Shown piece after piece: positions 25,863 to 38,369 of a stretch of DNA of 64,000 bases. The stretch is from Arcuatula senhousia. Lineage: Eukaryota; Mollusca; Bivalvia; Mytilida; Mytilidae. The position numbers and the translations under genes are program-made. Location: positions 1 through 64,000 of the forward strand of contig CAXARO010000135.1 in NCBI GenBank assembly GCA_963971305.1, given 5' to 3'. The notes beneath the pieces are model-generated. The model saw nothing but the letters and a program-made list of their open reading frames with translations. It ran no database searches and was not told where the DNA came from. Numbering within the stretch: position 1 is the first letter of the stretch; each line of letters opens with the position of its first letter.

Positions 25863-27420
25863 GCTGTCATTTGACATCATTTTGATAGCTGTCATTTAAC
25901 ATCATTTTGAGAACATACATGTATTTCTATTCAGCTTTATAGTGTTACCACATCCATTTTAAATATGTATGTGCTAAAAGATCAAATGAGATACATTTTT
26001 ATCTCATATAGTACAATATAACATGGCTTCGAGTCTTACAATTTTACAAAAAGTATTGTGTAACGGACAACAGGCTACAAAATTGGTTTAAGTATGTAAT
26101 GTAGTTGACCATTTATGATGATTTCCTGTCAACGCAGAGGTCTGTTTGCATTATGCAGTTGCTTGATTAATATCTAGAAGAGATGTTGCATATAATAATG
26201 AAATTAGGTAGAAAGCGATTTAAAAACGAAAGAAACAACGTTAATTTATTTTATATTTTCTGTGTTAATATCGTTTGTTCAAAAAAAAGCTGGGAAGACA
26301 GAAAGAAGCAGAAATATCAATGAAGCATCCCAGAAAGTAGAAATGATTAGATGGTAGATGTAGTTGTCTTGTTGAGGCAGTTTTATAGCAAAAACTTCGT
26401 TCTCTGCAAATGATGTCATAAAAAATTTAAGCTGACAGACATAAGACGGGAAAGATTAATTATCGATTGAATATAAGTATTATAAAAACCAAAGGTCCCA
26501 TATGAAAAAAAATCTTTCATTTTATGTTAAATATTCAATTAAAAAACTCTGAGCTCTTTTGATAAATTTTATGAACTTCCCAATCAAAAACCAATCCTTC
26601 CGGGAATTTCCAGTGGACCTTTGCCTATATTTTCATATTGTATTAATAGAAATTCAACAATTCAAACATGTAGGCTGAGTGTTATTATTTTTTTTTCATT
26701 TTCGTGAGTTTACTATTTAAATTTGACGCTTGAGGGAGTTGGAATCCATTTTTATCGAAAACGCTGAAACAAATTTCAGAATTGCATTGTTAAACTCCAC
26801 TTTTATCCAGTTTTCATGAAAATACTCGAACAATATGAAAAGTTGACTACATTCGGCAAATCTAATAACCATTCTTCTTAGGAGAGGCATACTTTGCATT
26901 GAATTCAATGACCAACTTTGAGGTTGAAATAAAGGAATTTCTTACCTTGTCATATCTGAAGCAGTTTTTTTTTCGTTTTCCGAATGTGAGATTCCTACAA
27001 AAAACTCGACTGACAATAGCATTATGTTTAAACTTGATTGCGAAAATGTGAATTGAATTTTGGGTCAGGCAATTTGTTCACATTTTTTCATCTCTTTTTG
27101 AAATATAAACACTATAGGCCAGTCACATGTAGGTAGTGAACAATTTATAGTTTGAAAAATCAAAAGATATGTTATTGATAGAGTGAACAAAATCAGTATA
27201 TCTGAAATACGTATTACAACAAAGATCCAGGAAATGAGTTTAGATATAATACCTTTAAAAGACACTTTTTCCTGAAGAAATAAGTCTCGTAAGAGTTAAA
27301 ATTAAGTCAGGTAGAAGAGATACACAGTTTATGGCCATGGAAATGGCAACTTTTTGTTTGAGTCTCCGCTAACGACATATAATCAAGGTCTGCTTTTTCC
27401 TGGTCTGTTTTGGTTTAAGT
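25863..27420. other. No gene recognised; one 25-bp doublet
   Basis: Immediately after the MITE lies a small direct repeat (GCTGTCATTTGACATCATTT, repeated with one change, about 25864-25912). The rest is AT-rich DNA with only chance frames. Confidence 0.5.
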
Positions 27421-27990
27421 GAAACTCCAAAAGCAAACTTTGTCCATGGTTAACTCCAGGTTGAAGTTACTCTTAGTTTGGTTCATTCTGACCTGAGGCA
27501 GACCAGACCTTTATAGAACCGACCATTCTTTGAATGAAATGGGGACACAAGGCCAATCGGGTAGGAGAGTTTTGAGACCTTGAATCTTGGTAGGTTAGAG
27601 CTTGATGAGTTCTATAAAACTGAAAAAGGCAGCATTCTTTCTGCTTTAATGTACATGTGATGGCTGCCGTCACAATCAGTCCTCGTTACCATTGCTTTTT
27701 AGGCAAGCGTTAACTGCCTTTTGTAGTCAAAAGATTACTGCTGGCTTTCGCGTTGCCTTGGTTAACTATTGAAACCAGAGCACAAAACGTAGCTCTGGTC
27801 CACTCTTGGTTAACTATTGAAAGATAACCAGACCAGAACTTAGGTATACGTTTGGTCCACTTTAAGTCTTGTCCTCTGTAGGTCTCATCCACTCTAGGTC
27901 CTTTTTAAAACAAGACCAGACCAGAATTTAGGTCTGGTCCCATTAAGTTCACTATTGTAAGCAGACCAGACCAGAACTTAAGGGGGTTTG
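27420..27990. repeat. Degenerate repeat of 'CAGACCAGA' / 'TCTGGTC' motifs
   Basis: ACCAGACCAGAACTTAGG and its inverse GGTCTGGTCC recur irregularly, together with a doubled TTGGTTAACTATTGAAA (about 27759 and 27808). The mixture of direct and inverted copies gives many short hairpins. No gene is seen. Confidence 0.6.
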
Positions 27991-28680
27991 CTCCTCTATC
28001 CAAAAGTAAATAAAAATTTATAAATTTGCATTATTTTTTAGGAATATGTTCAGATAATCAAAATAAGCAAGAAAAAAAAAGTAGGTTCATGTGCTCGTTT
28101 TCATGATATAAGCGTTTATAATTTTGGCGGGAAAAAGGATTTCTCTAGATATTTCATAGCTTTTGCATTGGCGCTAATAGACAACTTTAAACCTTCTAAA
28201 ATGTATGACAGAGTAAATAAAATTTCATAAAAATTTGTAAATTGCATATTCAGTGCATATAAATTTGAATAAGAAATAAACAATAGGGGGTCCATGGGAA
28301 AAAAATTCAAGCATAATAAATGGGCAAAACCCGAGGATCTCGAAAATCTGACTCAAATTCCAAATTCTGAGGAGCAACCTCCTTAAGTTTGGTACGCTCT
28401 ATGTTCATTTTAAAAGATGACCAGGACATATTTTTTTAATAAAAATTTAATAATAAAAAGTCCAAATCAGATAAGATAAGAACGTCAGTGCTTCCAAACA
28501 AGACTTTGGATATTACAATTGACCATGAAATATACAAAAATGTGACATGTCAGAAATCCTAAACATAAAAAATGTTCAAATGAAAAGATGACTTGTTTTA
28601 CACCATACCCCTTTTTCCTTTTTTCTGTGAACAATAAAGTTGTTGGGATGGTGATTTCATCCTGCAATGCATATTTTAAA
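27991..28680. other. No gene recognised
   Basis: AT-rich DNA with chance frames only. Confidence 0.5.
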
Positions 28681-28800
28681 ACTGTCAGGAGCTGCCAGGA
28701 GTTATCAGGATCTGTCAGGACTTAGAACTGTCAGGGTGCAGAACAGATTAGAGCTGTCAGGGCGTAAGACAGCTTATAACTGCCAGGGCTTGGAACAGTT
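28681..28800 (+). repeat. Imperfect minisatellite of 'CTGTCAGGRCTTA' type
   Basis: About eight decayed units of a 12-16 base motif related to ACTGTCAGGAGCT / ATCTGTCAGGACTT lie head to tail. 28801-29085 to its right holds nothing recognisable. Confidence 0.6.
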
Positions 28801-29085
28801 CTTAATATATCATGGGACAGAACTTCCCAGAGCATTATTGTTCTAGCATTTGATGAAATCACAATATCCAGACTGAAACTTCTTGGGATATTTTTACAGG
28901 TACACATAAAGCCCAATCGGGACGGTTTTATACACAACGAGCCAGTTTTATAAAACACATGTAGCAATAAAATATTGTGTAAATCATAGTTATTTGCCCA
29001 CAACCATGATGTTTCGATCCGTTTCAACAAAAATTCAAAGTTTTAAGGTAGGTTAAAGTTCATTAAATTTGGGTTGTGTAGTTTT

Positions 29086-29135
29086 TATACCCCCCGCAAA
29101 CAAAGTTTGGGGGGTATATAGGAAACACCCTGTCT

Positions 29136-29169
<34 letters not shown>

Positions 29170-29905
29170 CTGTCTGTCCGTCTGTCCACATAACTCGTAA
29201 GCGCTTCTCCTCCTAAACCGCTCAAAGGATTTTAACAAAACTTTACCTGAAGGAAATACATCATATGTAGATGTGCATTAGGAATTTTCATCGCAATCAG
29301 ACATCATTCAGGGGAGAAAATTGGACTTAGACTTTTTAAATACATTATTCAATGGGAGACCTCGTAAGTGCAACCTCTCCTAAACCGCTCAAAGGATTTT
29401 GATGAAACTTTACATGAAAGAAGTACATTATAGGTAAATGTGCATGAAGAATTTTCATCGCAATCAGACATTATTTAGGGGAGATAATTGGACTTAGACT
29501 TTTTAAAAACATTATTCAATAAGAGACCTCGTAAGCGCAACTCCTCCTAAACCGCATGAAGGATTTAGATGAAACTTTACATGAAGGAAGTACATCATAT
29601 GTAGATGTGCATGACGAATTTACATCGCAATCAGACATCATTCAGGGGGATTATTGGACTTAGACTTTTTAAATACATTATTCGATGGGAAACCTCGTAA
29701 GCGCAACTCCTCCTAAACCGCTTGATGGATTTTGTTGATACTTTACATGAAGGAAGTACATCATCTGTAGATGTGCATGAAGAATTTTTATTGCTCTCGG
29801 TTATCAACGAGGGGAGATAGCTGGACTTGATATTTTTCTTTTACAGTACAGAGTCCATATGAAGCGGGTGGTATCCTTTTGTGAGCTTGCTCACAGTATA
29901 ACTTG
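29086..29905 (+). mobile_element. Bivalve-type '(CTGT)n' element with four ~168-bp internal units
   Basis: One end has a hairpin (ACCCCCCGCAAAC / GTTTGGGGGGT), then a (CTGT)n/(CCGT)n tract at about 29131-29188. Four tandem ~168-bp units follow, each with CCTCCTAAACCGCTCAAAGG, a 'CTTTACATGAAGGAAGTACATC' type stretch and ATGTGCATGA. The other end has a GTGAGC-TT-GCTCAC hairpin (about 29880-29893). The region at 52.6-53.3 kb has the same plan in the opposite orientation. It is non-coding and presumably mobilised in trans. Confidence 0.7.
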
Positions 29906-30689
29906 TTTATGATGGGAGTAAAAATCAATGATAAATGAAAATTTCTTCGTTTTTTTTTTATTCAAAAGAGCCATTTCTACCACAAGCATTTATGGGTCAA
30001 AGTTGTCGGTTAATATGCTCAACGCCGTTACTACAATTGGTGTACAATCTCAATTAAAGTTTGTGAATTTTTAGATGAGTTGATCGTACTAGCTTTGTGA
30101 CAAAAGGCTGGATGGACGTACGTTCAAAACCAATTTGCCCTCCCCCCCACCAATTTTTGGGGAGACATTACAATTAATCGAGGGCAAAGTTAACGCACTA
30201 TACATGCTATAAGAAAACTTGTTATCCTACAAACTAGCATTTAGAACTAATATCTTTAGATGATGAAAATGTTACGAATAATCAAAAAAAGCATTCATTA
30301 ATACCAATCATAGAATATTCGAAAAGTCGAACATACAAGTAAATGTAAAACTTAAACAAGAATCAATTACATAATTGTAAATAAATAAAGAATTTTAGAG
30401 CAGTTTTAGTTTTGGGGGGGCATGTGTGTGTGAAAGCGTGTAATGGTTTACTGCCTTTTTTGACGCATCTTGGCCAGTTGGTATGGCGGAGGAAGCCAGA
30501 GTACCCAGTGAAAACCATCAACTTTGGGCAAGTTACTAAAAAGAGTAGTTTTCAGATTTTATTTGGAAATGATGTGATAAAGTGATAATGAAACGCTCGT
30601 CTAGTTACAGTTTTAGCTTTCGACCTACTATGAGATTCTCGGAATTGTTATAAAACCGTATACGATATTTGTTGTAGGATATAAAACAA
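29906..30689. other. No gene recognised
   Basis: AT-rich; no coding or repeat signal that I can support. Confidence 0.5.
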
Positions 30690-31180
30690 ATGATGATGTT
30701 TACACTCTTTTCGTTATAGTACTTGTTTGTCCGTTTTATAACCCTTTTCTAAGGAATGTAATCAATGGCCTAAAATTTATTTTCGAAAAATATAATGATT
30801 TATATCCGAATTGGGTATTAAAGGGCTTATCTGTAAGACGAAAAGACAGATCACAGCAAGGAACAACAGATAAATGTAATAAATAATGTTGAAGTTTTAA
30901 GATATAGGAGCAGTAGAAGTCATGTAAGATCATGTAAGTCATGTAAGTAAACGAAGTCAAATCACCTTACTTTACAAAATAACTGAACGTTAATCAATTA
31001 ATTAACTATCTATTGATTGATGCAACTGTCATCTGTATCACGTGTGCATTTAAGATTTTAGTTGGGCTCAATATTCTTAAATAAAGGTTTTCATTTGAGT
31101 TAGTGGCATTTGACTTTTGTGCTAATTTGATTTACGACTTTACAAATAAAACAGTTAAATCAAAGTATTTTTATTCCAAT
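30690..31180 (+). repeat. Copy 1 of an old ~0.45-kb dispersed repeat
   Basis: Shares an ordered series of landmarks with 38370-38800 and 40380-40870: ...ATAGTACTTGTT..., GAATGTAATCAATG, CTTATCTGTAAGA, an ACAGA.CACA stretch, ...GTTGAAG..., then AACTGAACGTTAATCAATTA. The copies are strongly diverged. The 74-codon minus frame here is not conserved in the other copies. Confidence 0.55.
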
Positions 31181-33935
31181 AAGTAAACTTTGATTATAAA
31201 TCTTAATGATAAAACAGTAAATTTCAGATCATTTCTTTTAATTTTCTTAAAGGAGATGATGTATTACCAGATGGGTATGGGACTAGAATTATGGTACACT
31301 TGCTCCACCTAGTATTCTTATTATTACCTTTACTAAATGAAATACATGTACATGTAGGAACAAAATTGATGATTAAACTAGTATATCAAAAGACAATAGA
31401 AAATGTTAACATTTTTATAGCATTTCAAAGTCAATACGTAAAATGTGTGATAAAGAAATTTAACATAGAAATTTTATTTGTGCAAATATTATTTTTTCTT
31501 CAAAAATTTCCCCACAAGTCATTGTATGTACAACTGAGTTTGTACAGGTTATTATGTACAATGTCATCCTACAAGTAATTACCTCTACATTATTGTTTTC
31601 ATACAGGTTATAACTTGTACAAAAAAATAACATGTACACCACATATAAATATATCGGTAGGCCAATCACTAATATATGAAGCACTTAGTACTTCCGTCAA
31701 ACGTACATGTAGGTGTCTTACGAACGAAACTTTTACAGATATGTATAAAAGATAAAATTTTAGACTTTCGAAATATCAATTGAGTACTCTAGAGGTTGAT
31801 ATCATTATATCAAAGGGTCAAGTAATTCTCGGTAAAAACGACCTTTTGCGTGTAGAGTTTAAATGTTGATAAGGTAAAACACTTTCTAGTTTAAGATTTA
31901 CGGCAGCATAGAAATATTTAACATATACTAGATATATAGATAAATATGCGTATTTCTGAGTACAATTATGCTTTCGAAACCAATATCACTAACTTTCTAA
32001 GTTTTTCATAACTTGTGACCTTGGCCTTTGACCTTTTTACCCAATAGCTACAGGGTTCTTCCCAATTTTTTAAGTCGAAAGCTACAATTTTGATTTTAGA
32101 GGACGGACGGAAAGCTTTTTATATTCTAGTCTATATAATTCGAAATTGTATGTTGAGAAAGTCGTGGGATAACAAGAACATGGTCTAAGTTGCATCAATG
32201 TGACTTTCACTTTTAATCTTTTGACACCATAAAGAACAGAAAGTTGTTGTATGCTGCATTGGTCTTTATAGGTTTGTTCGTTATTTGTTTTATGTCCAGT
32301 CAATAATATTCCCAGTCGTTATCAGGACAAAAACTAATTGAACCAACAAATCGAATTGTGTGACCCACCCAGAACACAGCAACCATAACACAGACCCATG
32401 CATGTTATGCAAAAAGGGCCAATGTATGACCACAACCCAGAAATAAATCAAACCAACTCACAAAACAGGCCAGTATTTACCTCAATGCACCATCATATAT
32501 AAGGCTAATGCACCGAGAAAGTGACAAAAACCTTCCCCAAAAATTTCACACAATCTGGAACCCATACCTATGCCATGGTGACTGACAACCTCTCCTTTTT
32601 TCTCGTGGTTTTCTATATTAATTGTTTCTTTGTTTCTAACCCCACCCCATATTTCTCATTATCATTTCATGTTTCGTGTTCATTTTGACATCATTTCATG
32701 TTCATCGCCTTCATACAACCCATGCAGTGTTGCAAGGACGTAATTCCGTATAGAAAATCACGTTTTTGCTTTGTTTTATGATCATGACTTATAGCTTTGA
32801 GACTTATTTGACTTTACACTACATGGTTGTGGTGCAGCAACTTTTGCAACCCTCTTACCTTATCATTTGCATGGTTAAACAACGCAAGCAGATCAGACGT
32901 ACACAACCATATTGACCACCGCGCTGAAAGAGACTACATTTGAATGTACATTGTAGCTTGTGTAAATTGAAACGGCTCGCACCCGGGCTCGTGAAAGTAT
33001 TGGTAGATCATTTTAAGGCTATCTTCCTTGAAAACAGTTGTATGGCAAAATAACATTAATGTGTTAATGATTGTTTTTCTGTTACTCTGCATTGCGTTAT
33101 AGTGAAAAATAATAATCATGAAATCCCCATTTTAGCCTTATGTCGAGTTACGTAGGATCTTTCGTTCGCTCGTGTCTTGTTGAGAAATCTCTAATAAACA
33201 AAACATAACCAAAGAAAGAAAAAAAAAACATGCTGGATGATTCAATCATGTCCATGTACTACTTAATTTATATATGTCTATTTTGTGCAATTTATCACAC
33301 GATTTACGGGATATTTATTTTTTTACAATCAATTTTTCAATTGTGTAAATTAACATGTTTAGGCTTGCGAATGAAAGACCACATTATCTTTTCCATTGTT
33401 TACTTTTACAAGAGCGTATTTTATTCGCTGATAAGACATTTTAAATTATTCATTTATTTCAAATACGTACATTTGCAACAAATATAGTTTTTATATCTAA
33501 ACACACGTTATGTTTTTGTACATACAATAATTGGTATTTAAAAATTAAGCTAAGTGCAAATCATAAAAATGAAAAAAAAAGAGATATTTAGTTAGATCAT
33601 CTTTGTTTTTTTTTTCGCAAATGTTATGCTTGTTTGTTGAATCTTTCTTTTTATTTCTTTTCTCTTTTTCTCTTTTTCCTTTCTTTTTGCGAAACAAAAT
33701 AATTATGACGTAGAAAGTCAACCATTTTCCCGCCAGTGTTTTGTATATTTCTTTGTAGATTTGGTAATTATTGTTCGTTTTTTCTTCTGCTTCATCAGTA
33801 GTGCAAAAAGAGTTCATCGGACATGTTTTAATTTTTAAATACCACAAAGCATATTATTAAAAATTTCCTGACGTTTTAACTGTTAACATATACATAGTTT
33901 AAACAATTCCTACAGATAAACAAAAAGCATATGTA
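31181..33935. other. No gene or clear repeat recognised
   Basis: About 2.75 kb of AT-rich DNA. The 60-100 codon frames on either strand (for example 31291-31578 plus and 33545-33847 minus) are low-complexity or hydrophobic and match no family I know. Confidence 0.45.
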
Positions 33936-35540
33936 ACTAGACACCGTGCACTCATAGACAAATATGGGATGTCTATCTCTCAAATGATGTGCAGATGTTG
34001 GTTTGTCGTAGAAATTTGTTTTACCTTCCATTACCAGATTTGATACAATGAATTTGAAATTAGCAACACGGCGGGTTTGCTATAGCAAGCAGGAACCGCT
34101 TACTCTTCCGGAGCACCTGAGTTCACTCTTGTCACGACGTTGATTTCCGTTCGGTTGATTTTGTGCTTTGTGCTTCCTCGTGCTGTTTTTGTTCGTGTTT
34201 ACCGGTTTTGTCGTTGCCCTTTCGGACTTGAATGCCCCTTGGTGCCGCTTTGCTTCTTTCGTTTAATGCACCAGATGACATGTTTTGGTCCTCTGAAAGA
34301 AAATTTCGGCAGATACATACTACATGTATTAGATAAAGTCGTTGGCTTTTCCCTATTTACCGTTCAATCGCAATAAACCGATTGCCAGTTTACCAATTCC
34401 GGAAATTTCCGGATATTAAAATGCACTTATGTCAAAGGTCAACTGAGGTAAAATCTGACGTGCAATGAAAGCAAGACGTTCACTGATACATTTCAAGACT
34501 AATTGGAAGAAAATTAAATAAAAAGACCTGTTACGCCAATTTGCCATGAAGAAATTCAAAAACAAGATTCCCAAGTATTTTAGAGAAACGTGGAACTACC
34601 CCTATTTTATTTGACTGACAGTATGTACAAGTTTTCCAGTAAAATCGGGGTAAAAATGGAGGCTATTTTGGACACTCGCAATCCGAGTAATACTTTCAAT
34701 CATTTCCTTATTATGTTCTATCTATTTAGGAAAATCTAGTTTCGTGCTTAAATGTTACGGCTGTACAAAATGTTGTAATTTTATAACTTAAATTTCGGTA
34801 AAATAGATAAACGATATTTAAGGAAGCAAAGTGGCACCAAAGGGGGATTCGAGTATCAAAAGTTCGAAAGGGCAACGACAAAACCGGTAAAAACGAACAA
34901 AAACAGCACGAATTAACACAAAACACACAATTAGTCGAACGGAAATCAACAACATAACAAGATTTACGGTAGACCCCGTGCACTCGTAGACAAATATTGG
35001 ATTTTTATCACTTAAATGAGTGCAGATGTGTCAATTTTCCCTTTTTGTGTAACACATCGACGGGTGTGCTATAGCAGGCAGGAGCCGCTTACTCTTCCGG
35101 AGCTCTGAGCTCACTCTTGTTACCACTTGCAACGTCTTGTTGCTAATTTCCAATTCAGCGTGTCAAATCTGGTAAAGGAAGACAAAACAAATTTCTACGA
35201 CGACCCAATATCTGCACTCATATTGGTTTGTCGTAGAAATTTATTTTGTCTACCGTAAAAATTTTTGAGTAAAGACAACAAGCAGGGAGCAACATAAACC
35301 TGTGTCAGCCATTTCTGTGTTAAACGTGACGCTCTGCTATGAAAAGAGAATTTATTCATGGTTTTCTTATAAAACAATGATAGATCTTAGACAATAAAGG
35401 TGTTGTTGATTTTAATTCGGTTGATTTTGTGTTTTTGTGTTTCTTCGTGCTGTTTTTGTTCGATTTCGTCGTTGCCTTTTCGAACTTTAGACACTCGAAT
35501 GCCCTATTGGTGCCTCTTTGCTTCTTATAAATGTATTTTA
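33936..35540. repeat. Four copies of one dispersed repeat in mixed orientation
   Basis: Plus copy at about 33936-34275 (CACCGTGCACTCATAGACAA, CTTACTCTTCCGGAGCACC, GTTGATTTCCGTTCGGTTGA, GTTTTTGTTCGTGTTTACCG). Minus copy at about 34805-34970. Plus copy of the left part at about 34972-35125. Plus copy of the right part at about 35395-35530. A further minus copy lies at about 48985-49325. Several apparent frames (for example 34140-34376) are readings of this repeat and not genes. Confidence 0.75.
35180..35252. repeat. ~72-bp near-perfect palindrome
   Basis: AGACAAAACAAATTTCTACG, then ACGACCCAATAT on the left, is the complement of ATATTGGTTTGTCGTAGAAA, then TTTATTTTGTCT on the right. Two or three mismatches and an ~8-base loop (CTGCACTC) separate the arms. 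It lies within the repeat cluster and probably arose by inverted junction of two copies. Confidence 0.8.
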
Positions 35541-36062
35541 ACAAATGCCTTTTGATTTTGTCTATTTATAAGATTTTTATTTTTCAATATCATGATACAT
35601 ATATTGCCGGTTACAGTATAATCTTTTTTCTATTCATGTTTGGAACATAAATATTTCATATCACTTCGTCTATCTTACATGGTGTACCTCATCTGTACAA
35701 TCATTTTTGACAACACTTTGCAATCACGTTCAGATTTAATTTTGCATCCTGTGACCCAAATATATATTTCAGACATTTTCTTAATTTAGGCATTTTTTAA
35801 TGCCTGGTTATTTAGGAATTCAACCAAATGACAAAACGAAATGAATATTATATATGATGACCGAAATCATTGGCGTTACTTAAATACATTGGCTATAGCA
35901 GTTCTTAGCTTCACAACTATTACAGATATATGTATTTTTCCAAGGAATAATTTGGTATGCTTGACTATGAGATCATTCGACTCAGTATGCTAAATGCTTG
36001 AAATGTATACGTAATAGGTAGCATTTGATGTTGTTATTAATTATTGGTCCAAAATTGTCACA
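35541..36062. other. No gene recognised
   Basis: AT-rich sequence with no supported feature. Confidence 0.5.
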
Positions 36063-36701
36063 TGACATATGCAGAGCATGCAAAAGCAACCGCATAATAG
36101 TCGTAAACCATAGTTATCACTCGGTTACTATAGTTTGCGTTCGTGAAACCAAGTTTATCAGCGGTAACTTTGGTGTGCGCAGCGCAAATGCTACTCTATC
36201 AACGAAAAACAGTATGTATAGTCCATAAACTATAGTTTACGGTTGATTAACTCAGTTTATCGCCGATAAACTCAGTTTAGCATCGATAAATTCAGTTTAT
36301 CACTATGGCAAGCGACAGTCACAAAAACCCCATAAACTGAGTTTATCGACCGTAAACTATAGTTAGCGGTCGATAAACTAGGTTTATCACTCGCTAACTA
36401 TAGTTTGCTGATGCTAATGATAATTTCAGTTGTTTGAAATTTATCATTAGCGGTCGATAATGGGGGTTTCTAATGCTAATTATGGTTTCTCGGTGATAAA
36501 CCGAATTTATCGGTGATAAACTGAGTTTATCGGCGATAAACTCAGTTTATCAACCACAAACTATAGTTTACGGTCGATAAATGCTGTTTTCGTTGATAAA
36601 GTAGCATTTGCGCCGCGCAAACTAAAGTAATCGAGTAAAATATGGTTAACGTTATAAAATAGTTTATTATGCGGTTGCTATTGCATGCTATGAATATGTC
36701 A
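36063..36701. mobile_element. Foldback element FB1, built of nested short palindromes
   Basis: The left end (TGACATATGCAGAGCATGCA, then AAAGCAACCGCATAATA) is the complement of the right end, which reads TGACATATTCATAGCATGCA, then ATAGCAACCGCATAATA on the minus strand. The complementarity continues inward through CGCAAATGCTAC and CAACGAAAA/TTTTCGTTG, so the whole 639 bp can fold back. The loop region starts at about 36302 and resembles the left half of FB2. The arms and loop are filled with 16-20 bp palindromes such as GATAAACTCAGTTTATC and GTAAACTATAGTTTAC. A 67-codon frame at 36025-36228 is chance. Confidence 0.85.
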
Positions 36702-37172
36702 GAAACCAAGTAAGCGTGCTTTCATACCCTACGAGTTCAATTAATATTATCCCTGAGGAATACCTATTGAGGTACAACAAGCATTGTAAAGATAATTTGC
36801 ACGTATATGAATGCCATAACAAGATTCCGTTAAACTTAGAAATATGAAATGCAGAATTCAAGATTTTCTTAGTCAAAAGGGTCGCATCTTTTATAAAAAA
36901 AATACAGAAAAAAAATCCTAATTATATGCACAACTTCACGACGTGTACTTCTTGCATACCAAGTTTCATTTATTTCTGCTAAGTAGTTTCAGAGGATTTG
37001 CGTCCATAAAATATGATTACAGACGGGTGGGATGGGCTGACGCTCGAGTTAGTCAAAAACAAATTTGCATTGTAGGTTATAAAACCCTGATAAACCAAGT
37101 TTGTTTAATTAACATTAGCTGTCGACTATGGAAATTTTCAATGCTAATTAGGGTTCCTGGGTGCTGAACTGC

Positions 37173-37804
37173 ATGGCATGCGACAGTCACAAAACCCCAT
37201 AAACTGAGTTTATCGACCATAAACTGTAGTAAGCGGTCGATAAACTGGGTTTATCACTCGCTAACTATAGTTTGCTGATGCTAATGATAATTTCAGTTGT
37301 TTGAAATTTATCATTAGCGGTCGATAATGGGGGTTTCAAATGCTAATTAGGGTTTCTCGGTGATAAACCGAATTTATCGGCCGATAAACTGAGTTTATCG
37401 GCGATAATCTCAGTTTATCAACCGCAAACTATAGTTTACGGTCGATAAATGCTGTTTTGCGTTGATAAAATAGCATTTGCACCGCGCAAACTAACGTTAT
37501 CGCTGATAAACTTGGTTTCACGAACGTAAACTTTAGTTAGCGTGCGACAAACCTAGTTTATCCACAGCAAACTATAGTTTACGGTCGATAAATGTGGTTT
37601 ATCAGGTTTTTGTTATTATCGCGTGCCATATATCACCGAGAAACCCTAATTAGCATTTGAAAATCCCATTATCGACCGCTAATGATAAATTTCAAACAAC
37701 TGAAATTATCATTAGCATCAGCAAACCCAGTTTATCGACCGCTAACTATAGTTTACGGTCGATAAACTCAGTTTATTGGGTTTTTATGACTGTTGCGTGC
37801 CATA
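37173..37804. mobile_element. Foldback element FB2, related to FB1
   Basis: The left end ATGGCATGCGACAGTCACAA pairs with the right end (ATGGCACGCAACAGTCATAA on the minus strand). The arms then pair through ATAAACTGAGTTTATCGACC, a stretch with GATGCTAATGATAATTTCAG, and AATGCTAATTAGGGTTTCTC; the right arm lies at about 37632-37804. Its left half (37187-37490) is nearly identical to 36318-36625 inside FB1. A shorter, decayed piece of the same family lies at about 37091-37170. 36702-37090 otherwise shows nothing. Confidence 0.85.
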
Positions 37805-38369
37805 GATATTACTGGCTAATAATCCTTAATATTTTAATGGCTTTATAGAGTATAAAATACACCAAAGCATCAAAACTTTTAATATATCTCATAGAATTTC
37901 AAGCTATCCTTATATCTTAAACGCGTGCTAATTGTAAATACATTCAATAGCAGAAACATGAAAAAAATGTTCTGTAACTTCTAAACTATTGATAAATACA
38001 TGATGTTACATGTATAATAGTAAACTATTACGTAAATCTTAATGGAGAATGTAAAAATGTTATTCATTTAATTCATCATTTTGAACTTGCATTTGCTAAG
38101 AATAATTTTGACATCTAGTGACAATTTTTAACGCCAGGCTTACCAAATCATATAATACATGTATATATTTAAAATATTTTAATTCTTAAGCATTTGCTAG
38201 CTTTATATGAAAATAATGCAGCAAAGAGATAATAACACCAGGTCTTCTAAATCAGGACCCATATACATGTACATCCTAGACCCATATTTTGGTCCTTGCA
38301 TGCACATCAGCCAAATATTGGAATGTCGGGACTATATGGTACCTAATATGGATAGATTTATATGTATTG
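37805..38369. other. No gene recognised
   Basis: AT-rich; nothing supported. Confidence 0.5.

Noticed and set aside
31291..31578. 95-codon plus frame with a signal-peptide-like start
   Set aside because: AT-rich hydrophobic reading with no splice or family support and an overlapping opposite frame of similar length.
33545..33847. 100-codon minus frame, partly protein-like at its start
   Set aside because: The second half is a lysine-rich reading of a T-rich tract; no convincing exon borders or family match.
34140..34376. 78-codon plus frame as a small secreted protein
   Set aside because: It is a translation of a repeat present in several broken copies at 34.8, 35.4 and 49.0 kb.
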